Assembly (NCBI RefSeq): GCF_030687895.1 | Contig: NZ_CP117452.1 | Coordinates: forward strand, 1,257,501 to 1,321,500 | Origin: Pseudomonas sp. FP198 | GTDB lineage: Bacteria > Pseudomonadota > Gammaproteobacteria > Pseudomonadales > Pseudomonadaceae | Length of the DNA: 64,000 nucleotides | Direction: 5' to 3' | Shown here: one piece after another, positions 48,962 through 54,745 of the stretch | Layout: every line of letters begins with the position of its first letter | How positions within the stretch are numbered: position 1 is the stretch's first letter | Position numbers and translations under genes: made by a program | The notes under the pieces: generated by a model | The model's database searches: none | Told to the model about the DNA's origin: nothing | The model's input: the letters and a program-made list of their open reading frames with translations, nothing else

Positions 48962-49049
48962 GTGGCGAGGGAGCTTGCTCCCGCTGGGCTGCGCAGCAGA
49001 CCCTTTTGTGAGCGCTGCGCACTCAAGCGGGAGCAAGCTCCCTCGCCAC
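48962..49049. repeat. REPIN, second family
   Basis: GTGGCGAGGGAGCTTGCTCC at 48962 and its perfect complement ending at 49049 flank a GC-rich spacer with its own partial palindrome (GCGCAGCA/GCGCTGCGC). It lies upstream of the repressor gene. The interval 48816-48961 holds no gene that I can support. Confidence 0.85.
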
Positions 49050-49078
49050 AAAAGCATCTGCAGAGCTTAAGCACAATG

Positions 49079-49096
49079 TTTGCGTATTTATGCAAA
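49079..49096. promoter_or_regulatory. Candidate operator upstream of the repressor gene
   Basis: TTTGCGTATTTATGCAAA is an 18-bp palindrome with only one mismatched pair, 34 bp before the repressor start. Its half-site resembles those in the structural promoter region (ATGCAT/ATGCGT), so it is a candidate for autoregulation by the repressor. Confidence 0.5.
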
Positions 49097-49130
49097 ACAG
49101 CATTTGTCTTCCGCGAAAAGAACAAGCATT

Positions 49131-49874
49131 ATGCGCGTTATGCAAAAACGCAACGTTTCTACCGTATTAAGAGCATTGCTCGATCAGCACGGGATCTCCC
49201 CCACGGAGCTTCACCGGCGTACCGGCGTGCCTCAGTCCACCCTCTCGCGGATCCTCAGCGGCAAGATCGTCGACCCTTCTGATAAACATATCTCGAAGAT
49301 CGCCGAATATTTCGCCGTGAGCACCGACCAGTTGCGCGGTCGCGTCGACGTTGCGCCTGCCGGTAACAGCCGCCGCGAAGAGCCGCATTCCGAACTCAAG
49401 GACATAAGCCTGTGGGACGATGACACGCCCGTCGAGGAAGACGAGGTGTCCGTTCCTTTTCTGCGTGAGGTTGAATTGGCTGCTGGATCAGGAAGATTCG
49501 TCATCGAGGAAAGCGAGCGCTCAAGCCTGCGTTTCGGCAAGCGCAGCCTGCGCCATAACGGCGTGCAGTTCGACCAGGCCAAGTGCGTGACGGTGCGCGG
49601 CAACAGTATGTTGCCGGTGCTGCGCGACGGCGCCACGGTCGGGGTGAACGCGGGCAAATGCGGGATCGGCGACATCGTCGACGGTGACCTCTACGCCATC
49701 AATCACAACGGCCAACTGCGGGTGAAGCAGCTTTATCGCCTGCCCACCGGCATTCGCCTGCGCAGCTTCAACCGCGATGAGCATCCGGACGAGGACTACA
49801 CGTTCCAGGAAATGCAGGACGAGCAGATCGTCATCCTCGGTCACGTCTTTTGGTGGGGCATGTACGCCCGTTAA
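49131..49874 (+). CDS. prtR: LexA-like self-cleaving repressor (PrtR/CI type)
   Basis: This 247-residue repressor has an N-terminal helix-turn-helix (about 22-48, ISPTELHRRTGVPQSTLSRI) and a C-terminal S24 peptidase domain. The expected autocleavage Ala118-Gly119 is in ELAAGSGRF, the nucleophile Ser159 in RGNSMLP and the general base Lys199 in LRVKQLY. In the family, RecA filaments trigger cleavage after DNA damage, so this gene should link tailocin production to the SOS response. Start ATGs at 49131 and 49140 are both possible. It is followed by a terminator and then by the operator region of the tail operon. The gene symbol is by analogy with P. aeruginosa pyocin regulation. Confidence 0.9.
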   Translation: MRVMQKRNVSTVLRALLDQHGISPTELHRRTGVPQSTLSRILSGKIVDPSDKHISKIAEYFAVSTDQLRGRVDVAPAGNSRREEPHSELKDISLWDDDTPVEEDEVSVPFLREVELAAGSGRFVIEESERSSLRFGKRSLRHNGVQFDQAKCVTVRGNSMLPVLRDGATVGVNAGKCGIGDIVDGDLYAINHNGQLRVKQLYRLPTGIRLRSFNRDEHPDEDYTFQEMQDEQIVILGHVFWWGMYAR

Positions 49875-49891
49875 TCCTTCCGCTGTCAGAT

Positions 49892-49919
49892 AAAACCCGC
49901 CGTCGTGCGGGTTTTTTTT
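49892..49919 (+). terminator. Rho-independent terminator of the repressor gene
   Basis: AAAACCCGC and GCGGGTTTT pair around CGTCGT and end in T8, 17 bp after the repressor stop. It insulates the repressor transcript from the tail operon. Confidence 0.92.
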
Positions 49920-49961
49920 CGCCTCCTGAAAACCTTCGACCCCGGTACTTAAGCGGGCTCC

Positions 49962-50034
49962 ATGCATTTGCGCATTCGTCGCGCATAAATAAATGCATTA
50001 ACGCATTGACTGTATATGCATCCATGCATATTCT
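49962..50034 (+). promoter_or_regulatory. Tailocin early promoter with three palindromic operators
   Basis: TTGACT (50006-50011), a 17-bp spacer and TATTCT (50029-50034) form a strong promoter. Three related palindromes cover it: ATGCATTTGCGCAT (49962-49975), AATGCATTAACGCATT (49992-50007, touching the -35) and TATGCATCCATGCATA (50015-50030, in the spacer and -10). This layout fits repression by the adjacent LexA-like repressor. The approximately 170 bp between the promoter and the next start codon holds a small GAACCG/CGGTTC hairpin (50100-50118) and no recognised gene. Confidence 0.7.
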
Positions 50035-50208
50035 GTGTCCAAGCCGCTCGACAAAGCAGCTGGCAACAAAGCTCTTTAGTTCCACCAACAGGCAGCGATG
50101 AACCGGCCTTAACGGTTCAGAGGGTTGGCAACTGACCCGGGTGTGCAGCGTAAAGCACCAGAAGCAGTTATCCGGCGGGCAGGGACCGCGGTCGGAGGAA
50201 CAATTTGA

Positions 50209-50340
50209 ATGGATCCGTACCGCGCCAGTCGCGCCGAAAGATCAAGCGCATTACTGAAAAGCCTGGGCGACCGGGCTTTTTGGAATGCCTGTGCCGCGAG
50301 GTACTTCAAACCGCCACCAGTGGGAGGACTTCGATGCTGA
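50209..50340 (+). CDS. Possible small protein (43 residues) overlapping the com-like gene
   Basis: ATG 50209 opens a 43-codon frame (MDPYRASRAERSSALLKSLG at the start, PPPVGGLRC at the end) preceded by GGAGGAAC, the strongest ribosome-binding site here. It ends at TGA 50338-50340, just past the com-like ATG at 50334, so translation of the two would be coupled. A TTG-initiated reading (50205) in the com frame would instead extend the Com protein by 43 residues. The sequence alone does not settle which is used. Confidence 0.4.
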   Translation: MDPYRASRAERSSALLKSLGDRAFWNACAARYFKPPPVGGLRC

Positions 50341-50516
50341 AGGATTTCAGATGCGGTCACTGCAAAAGACTTCTGGCCCGCATGGGCGAGAACACCGAAC
50401 TCCAGATCAAGTGTCCCCGTTGCGGGACGTTGAATCATGTGAAGGCCGTTGAGCCTCGAGTGGACGCCGGCGAGCAATGTATCAGCCGTGCAATCAATCA
50501 CGAACTCAACAGGTGA
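50334..50516 (+). CDS. Com-like zinc-finger regulator
   Basis: This 60-residue protein resembles phage Mu Com, a zinc-finger protein that binds mRNA and opens the mom start region for translation. The finger is CGHC at residues 7-10 and CPRC at 27-30, followed by GTLNHVKA, in the typical spacing. The ATG at 50334 follows GGGAGG. No mom-like modification gene is next to it; the following gene encodes a secreted DUF642-like protein. It is the first clear gene of the operon, so it may act as a tailocin translation regulator. That role is an inference. Confidence 0.78.
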   Translation: MLKDFRCGHCKRLLARMGENTELQIKCPRCGTLNHVKAVEPRVDAGEQCISRAINHELNR

Positions 50517-50519
50517 ATC

Positions 50520-51101
50520 ATGAATCGTTTCAAGAAGTACGCTACCCCGCTGATGCTCTGCGTTGTCCTGTTCGGTGTCGGAGGCAACGCTGTTGCTGCC
50601 AACCTTCTGGTCAACGGTAGCTTCGAACAGCCAGGCTGCAGCGCAAGTTGCATATTGAGTACTCCAGCGCAAGCCAACTTCATTACGGGTTGGACGACGT
50701 TTCTGTCTGGAGCCGAGTATTTCAACCTGCCCGCTTCGATTGGCGGTTCCCTGGCGGCGGATGGCGTCGTCATTGTCGACTTGGCTAACTATATCTATAG
50801 CAACGGCGGCGGCATTCAGCAGAACTTTGCAACCTCCGTTGGCGCCAAGTACCGCTTGACCTTCAGCGCAGGTAATTCGCGTTACGCAAGTCGTTCCGGT
50901 GAAGGTGTTATCCAAATAAAAGTGGCGGGCCAAAGTGTCACTTTCAACACCCCTTCAGCAAAAGGTAGAGCTGTTGAGTGGAGCACCATTACGTATGACT
51001 TCATCGCGACCTCGCCTCAGACAACCCTGGCTTTTTCCAATGAGCAGAATCCATATGCCAACTATGCCTTTATCGACAACGTAATCGTTGAGCGACTGTA
51101 G
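50520..51101 (+). CDS. Secreted DUF642-like (galactose-binding-like fold) protein
   Basis: This 193-residue protein has a clear signal peptide (MNRFKKYATPLMLCVVLFGV...AVA) and then NLLVNGSFEQPG, TGWTTFLSGAEYF, VIVDLAN, GGIQQNFAT, YRLTFSAGN and AFIDNVIVE. This is the pattern of DUF642/choice-of-anchor beta-sandwich domains, which in other organisms bind carbohydrate. It would be exported to the periplasm or beyond. Three bases separate it from com, and the holin follows 63 bp later. Its base composition is visibly more AT-rich than the tail genes, which suggests separate acquisition. Its role in a tailocin locus is not known to me. Confidence 0.75.
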   Translation: MNRFKKYATPLMLCVVLFGVGGNAVAANLLVNGSFEQPGCSASCILSTPAQANFITGWTTFLSGAEYFNLPASIGGSLAADGVVIVDLANYIYSNGGGIQQNFATSVGAKYRLTFSAGNSRYASRSGEGVIQIKVAGQSVTFNTPSAKGRAVEWSTITYDFIATSPQTTLAFSNEQNPYANYAFIDNVIVERL

Positions 51102-51164
51102 AACGTTATCTGGCTGTCCAGGCCTGACCCCCGTTCTTTCATCCATCTCCCCAGGAAACGAGAC

Positions 51165-51515
51165 ATGACAAACGAGCAACAAGCGTTGCTGGACATGCCG
51201 ATCTGGCTGGTCATCGTGCTCGCCCTGGTGGGCGGGGTGACTGGCGAGATGTGGCGTGCCGACAAGGAGGGCGCCCGTGGCTGGTCACTGCTGCGGCGCC
51301 TGGCCCTGCGCTCCGGCGCCTGCATGGTCTGTGGCGTCTCGGCGATCATGCTGTTGTACGCCATGGGCCTGTCGATCTGGGCCGCCGGTGCCTTCGGCTG
51401 CCTGACCGCGATGGCCGGGGCTGACGTGGCCATCGGGCTTTACGAACGCTGGGCCGCCAAGCGGATGGGCATCAGTGAGCTACCGCCGCGCGATTCCCGT
51501 TCCGACCCACATTGA
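51165..51515 (+). CDS. Holin
   Basis: This 116-residue membrane protein has hydrophobic segments at about 12-30 (MPIWLVIVLALVGGVTGEM) and two between about 50 and 92, and a charged C-terminus (ERWAAKRMGISELPPRDSR). It fits the holin placed at the front of Pseudomonas tailocin clusters, where it opens the inner membrane to release the endolysin. No endolysin is seen in the window; it is expected after the tail fibres. The start follows CAGGAAACGAGAC. A single REP and the tail terminator gene come next. Confidence 0.8.
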   Translation: MTNEQQALLDMPIWLVIVLALVGGVTGEMWRADKEGARGWSLLRRLALRSGACMVCGVSAIMLLYAMGLSIWAAGAFGCLTAMAGADVAIGLYERWAAKRMGISELPPRDSRSDPH

Positions 51516-51581
51516 TTCCCTGTTTCCAGCCTGCCCGCAAGATGTAAGCACAACCCACATCCGTATCGCCTGGCCCACCGC

Positions 51582-51608
51582 TTTCGCGAGCAGGCTCGCT
51601 CCCACAGG
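51582..51608. repeat. Single REP element between holin and tail terminator genes
   Basis: One copy of the GTGGGAGC-family unit (CGCGAGCAGGCTCGCTCCCA core) lies 39 bp before the tail terminator gene. The rest of the 131-bp gap is featureless. Confidence 0.85.
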
Positions 51609-51646
51609 TTTCCCTGACGTTACCTTCCATACCACCGGACCCTCCC

Positions 51647-52231
51647 ATGAAGATCACCCCGATCCTCACGCAACTGCGTGAGCAATGCCCCACGCTCGCC
51701 CGTCGCGTGGCGGCAGGCTTTGACCTTGCCACGCTGCAAGCCCAGGCCCCGCTGCAACTCCCCTGCGCCTATGTCCTGGCAACCGCCGACGTTGCCAGCA
51801 AGAACGCGGCGCAGAACGTCACGCTGCAAGCGGTACGTGATCGTTTCGATGCCGTGCTGGTGCTCGACGCGACTGACGCGACAAAAGCGCTGGATCTGTT
51901 GCACGACCTGCGGGCTGAACTGTGGCGCGCGCTGGTGGGGTTCAAGCCGGGCGCCGAGTACACCGGCGTCGAGTACGACGGCAGCGAGCTGGTTTCCATC
52001 AATAGCAGTCGCGTGTTGTACCGGCTGCGCTTTTTCGCCGAGTTCCAGCTGGGCCGCAATCTGCCGGGCCAGCCTGCCGAAAGCTGGCATGAGCGTGAAC
52101 TGGACGGCTTGTCGTCCTTTACCGGGGCCACCGTGCGCGTCGATGCCATCGACCCGGCGGACCCCAACCTGAAACGTCCCGGCCCCGACGGGCGCCTGGA
52201 ACTGACTTTCTCTGGAGACGTAACCCCATGA
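51647..52231 (+). CDS. Phage tail terminator-like protein (Mu gp37-like)
   Basis: This 194-residue protein begins MKITPILTQLREQCPTLARR and has the alpha/beta pattern of tail terminator proteins (VTLQAVRDRFDAVLVLDAT, LLHDLRAELWRALVGFKP, LYRLRFFAEFQLGRN). Such proteins cap the distal ring of the tail and stop tube and sheath growth. In Mu the order gp37-gp38-gp39(sheath)-gp40(tube) matches what is seen here. Its end overlaps the next small gene (ATGA). Confidence 0.75.
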   Translation: MKITPILTQLREQCPTLARRVAAGFDLATLQAQAPLQLPCAYVLATADVASKNAAQNVTLQAVRDRFDAVLVLDATDATKALDLLHDLRAELWRALVGFKPGAEYTGVEYDGSELVSINSSRVLYRLRFFAEFQLGRNLPGQPAESWHERELDGLSSFTGATVRVDAIDPADPNLKRPGPDGRLELTFSGDVTP

Positions 52232-52410
52232 GCAAACGTATCACCGTGCTGCCGGCCCCTGGCCGCGTCGTACCGGACCCGGAAGCGGGCGACCTGTTGC
52301 CCCTCGAAGGCCGTGAAGTGCCGGACAACGCCTGGTGGCGTCGACGTCTGGCCGATGGCGATATCACTACCAAAGCCGTGCAAGCGGCAAAACCGAAGGG
52401 AGCCAAATAA
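52228..52410 (+). CDS. DUF2635 small tail-cluster protein (Mu gp38-like)
   Basis: This 60-residue protein, MSKRITVLPAPGRVVPDPEA then GDLLPLEGREVPDNAWWRRR, is the DUF2635 family, found before the sheath gene in Mu-like phages and tailocins. Its function is unknown. It overlaps the tail terminator gene by 4 bp, and its stop overlaps the sheath start by one base, so the three are translationally coupled. Confidence 0.88.
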   Translation: MSKRITVLPAPGRVVPDPEAGDLLPLEGREVPDNAWWRRRLADGDITTKAVQAAKPKGAK

Positions 52411-53906
52411 TGGCGATTGGATTCAGCAACATTCCCGCGGACATTCGTGTTCCGCTGTTCTACGCCGAGATGGACAATTCGGCCGCCAATAGCGCGTCGT
52501 CGGCCATGCGCCGGTTGATCGTTGCCCAGGTCAACGACAACATTGCCCCGGCCGAAGTAGGCAAGCTGGTGCTGGTGTCCAGCGTCGCGCTGGCCAAGAG
52601 CATTGGCGGGCAAGGCTCGATGCTGGCGTCGATGTACGAAACCTGGCGCAAGACCGACCCGATCGGTGAGATCTGGTGCCTGCCGCTGCATAACGTCGAG
52701 GGGGCGATTGCCCAAGGTACGCTGACGCTGACCGGCAGCGCTGCGGAGAGCGGCGTGCTCAACCTGTACGTCGCTGGCGTGCGTGTCCAGGCCGCTGTCG
52801 TCAAAGGTGCCAGCGCAGCCCAGGCGGCCACGGCGCTGGCTCTCAAGATCAACGCATCCGCCGATCTGCCGGTGACTGCCGCGGCCGCCGAAGGCGTGGT
52901 GACCCTGAGTGCCAAATGGACCGGCGCCAGCGGCAATGACATCAGCCTGCAATTCAATCGCCTGGGCAAGAGCAACGGCGAAGACACCCCGGCCGGCTTG
53001 ACCACGGCCGTCACTGCCATGGCCGGCGGTGTCGGTGTGCCGGACCAGACTGCCGCCGTCGCCGCCCTGGGCGATGAGCCGTTCGAGTTCATTGCCATGC
53101 CGTGGTCCGATGTGTCGAGCCTCGACACGTGGCAAGCGGTCATGGATGACAGCACCGGTCGCTGGTCCTGGGCCAAGCAGTTGTTCGGCCACGTCTACAG
53201 CGCCAAGCGCGGCACCCTCGGCACTCTCGTCGCCGCCGGCCAGGCCCGCAACGACCAGCACATGACCATCCAGGCCCTGGAGCCGGGCGTGCCGCAACCG
53301 TTCTGGGTCCAGGCCGCTGCGCTGGCCGCACGCACTGCGGTGTTCATTTCCGCCGACGCCAGCCGCCCGACCCAAAGCGGCAGCCTGCCGGGGCTCGATC
53401 CGGCACCGGCCAGTGAGCGCTTCACCCTGACCGAGCGGCAATCGTTGCTCAACTACGGCATCGCGACCGCTTACTACGAAGGCGGCTACGTTCGTATCCA
53501 GCGTTCCATCACTACCTATCAGAAGAATGCCTTCGGCCAGGCGGACAACTCCTACCTGGACAGCGAAACCATGCACCAGTCGGCGTTCATCGTGCGGCGC
53601 CTGCAAAGCGTGATCACCAGCAAATACGGTCGTCACAAACTGGCCTCCGACGGCACTCGTTTCGGCGCCGGCCAGCCCATCGTCACCCCGAGCACCATTC
53701 GCGGTGAGTTGATCGCCCAGTACGCCAAGCTTGAGCTGGAAGGCCACGTGGAAAACGCCGAACTGTTCGCCGAGCACTTGATCGTCGAGCGCGACAGCCA
53801 GGACCCGAGCCGGGTCAACGTGCTGTTCCCGCCGGACTACATCAACGGCCTGCGCGTGTTCGCGCTGCTCAACCAATTCCGTCTGCAATACGACGCCGCC
53901 GCCTGA
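52410..53906 (+). CDS. Contractile tail sheath protein
   Basis: This 498-residue protein is a Mu gp39 (L)-like sheath protein, the subunit that contracts to drive the tube into the target cell. It begins MAIGFSNIPADIRVPLFYAE, has the variable outer domain in the middle (about 110-210), and the conserved C-terminal region (for example RFTLTERQSLLNYGIATAYY, about 334-353, and the tube-facing C-terminal subdomain). The ATG at 52410 shares one base with the previous stop; readings starting earlier are rejected. A terminator follows before the tube gene. Confidence 0.93.
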   Translation: MAIGFSNIPADIRVPLFYAEMDNSAANSASSAMRRLIVAQVNDNIAPAEVGKLVLVSSVALAKSIGGQGSMLASMYETWRKTDPIGEIWCLPLHNVEGAIAQGTLTLTGSAAESGVLNLYVAGVRVQAAVVKGASAAQAATALALKINASADLPVTAAAAEGVVTLSAKWTGASGNDISLQFNRLGKSNGEDTPAGLTTAVTAMAGGVGVPDQTAAVAALGDEPFEFIAMPWSDVSSLDTWQAVMDDSTGRWSWAKQLFGHVYSAKRGTLGTLVAAGQARNDQHMTIQALEPGVPQPFWVQAAALAARTAVFISADASRPTQSGSLPGLDPAPASERFTLTERQSLLNYGIATAYYEGGYVRIQRSITTYQKNAFGQADNSYLDSETMHQSAFIVRRLQSVITSKYGRHKLASDGTRFGAGQPIVTPSTIRGELIAQYAKLELEGHVENAELFAEHLIVERDSQDPSRVNVLFPPDYINGLRVFALLNQFRLQYDAAA

Positions 53907-53931
53907 CAGTGGCACTCAGCTGCATGAATTC

Positions 53932-53954
53932 AGCCCACCTCGCGTGGGCTTTTT
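53932..53954 (+). terminator. Hairpin terminator between sheath and tube genes
   Basis: AGCCCAC and GTGGGCT pair around CTCGC and end in T5, 26 bp after the sheath stop. Since tube, tape measure and baseplate genes follow on the same strand, termination must be partial or overcome. Confidence 0.8.
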
Positions 53955-53973
53955 ATTTGAAGGGAGAAACACC

Positions 53974-54321
53974 ATGGGTCAACTGATTGCGGGCACCTGC
54001 TACGTCAAAGTGGACGGCGCTCAACTGACCATCAACGGCGGCTGCGAAGCGCCACTGATGTTTACCAAACGCGAAACCGTCGTACCGGGTTTCTACAAGG
54101 AAACCGACATCGCGCCGTCGTTCAAGGTCACCGCGCTGCACACCGCCGATTTTCCGCTCAAGCAACTGGTCGCCGGCACTGACATGACCGTCACCTGCGA
54201 GTTCAGCAACGGCAAAGTCTACGTACTGGCCGGCGCGTATCTGGTGGAAGAGCCGGTATCCAAAGGTGACGACGCCACCATCGAGCTGAAATTCGAAGGC
54301 ATCAAGGGGACCTGGCAATGA
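53974..54321 (+). CDS. Phage tail tube protein (Mu gp40-like)
   Basis: This 115-residue protein begins MGQLIAGTCYVKVDGAQLTI and matches Mu M/gp40-type tail tube proteins, with the central segment APSFKVTALHTADFPLKQLVAGTD and a C-terminal beta-strand pair (DDATIELKFEGIKGTWQ). Hexameric rings of it form the rigid inner tube. The ATG at 53974 follows AAGGGAGAA; an in-frame start 30 bp upstream is rejected. It overlaps the next gene (ATGA). Confidence 0.9.
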   Translation: MGQLIAGTCYVKVDGAQLTINGGCEAPLMFTKRETVVPGFYKETDIAPSFKVTALHTADFPLKQLVAGTDMTVTCEFSNGKVYVLAGAYLVEEPVSKGDDATIELKFEGIKGTWQ

Positions 54322-54614
54322 CTGATGTCGTGGCGTTGCGCGTGGCCATCGAGGCCCACGGCGAGCCGTTGAGCGAACTGACCCTGCGCCGTCCGACGGT
54401 GCAGGAGGTCCGTGCGATCAAGGCGCTGCCGTACAAGATCGACAAGAGCGAGGAGGTCAGCCTGGACATGGACGTCGCGGCCAAATACATCGCGGTCTGC
54501 GCCGGTATCCCACCGTCATCGGTCAACCAGTTGGACCTGGCTGACCTCAACGCGCTGAGCTGGGCCGTCGCGAGTTTTTTCATGAGTGCGGCGTCGCGGC
54601 CATCGGCGAGCTGA
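54318..54614 (+). CDS. Tail assembly chaperone, short form (gpE-like)
   Basis: This 98-residue protein, MTDVVALRVAIEAHGEPLSE then LTLRRPTVQEVRAIKALPYK, is the gpE/gp41-type tail assembly protein between tube and tape measure. Such proteins bind the tape measure and guide tube assembly. The last residues (MSAASRPSAS) follow a T6 slippery run, and a longer form is made by -1 frameshifting (see the next entry). It overlaps the tube gene by 4 bp. Confidence 0.85.
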   Translation: MTDVVALRVAIEAHGEPLSELTLRRPTVQEVRAIKALPYKIDKSEEVSLDMDVAAKYIAVCAGIPPSSVNQLDLADLNALSWAVASFFMSAASRPSAS

Positions 54615-54745
54615 TCGCCGCCGCCTATGACCTGGCCTGGTTCTGGAAGGTTGACCCCGAACAGATGATGGCCAGGCCACTGGATGTGCTCCGCGAATCC
54701 TTGGAGCACGCGCAACGGATCAATGCGATGCAGCAGGTGCAGTGA
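54318..54745 (+). CDS. Tail assembly chaperone, -1 frameshift product (gpE-E'-like)
   Basis: At TTTTTTC (54575-54581, read as xxT TTT TTC) a -1 slip continues translation at CAT 54581 and reads to TGA 54743-54745. This gives 142 residues instead of 98. The added part, HECGVAAIGELIAAAYDLAW then FWKVDPEQMMARPLDVLRES, reads as a normal protein and ends one base into the tape measure start. Programmed -1 frameshifting on a T-run in the gene before the tape measure is established for phage P2 (E/E') and, in general, for lambda (G/GT). The ratio of the two forms is important for tail assembly there. Confidence 0.85.
54575..54581 (+). promoter_or_regulatory. Slippery heptamer for -1 translational frameshift
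   Basis: TTTTTTC is in phase for tandem slippage from TTT-TTC to TTT-TTT. The zero frame ends 33 bases later at TGA 54612-54614, and the -1 frame stays open for 54 codons. Confidence 0.85.

Noticed and set aside
48817..49125. Minus-strand frames of 75-102 codons reading through the REPIN upstream of the repressor gene
   Set aside because: They translate the REP palindrome itself and have no credible ribosome-binding site or domain.
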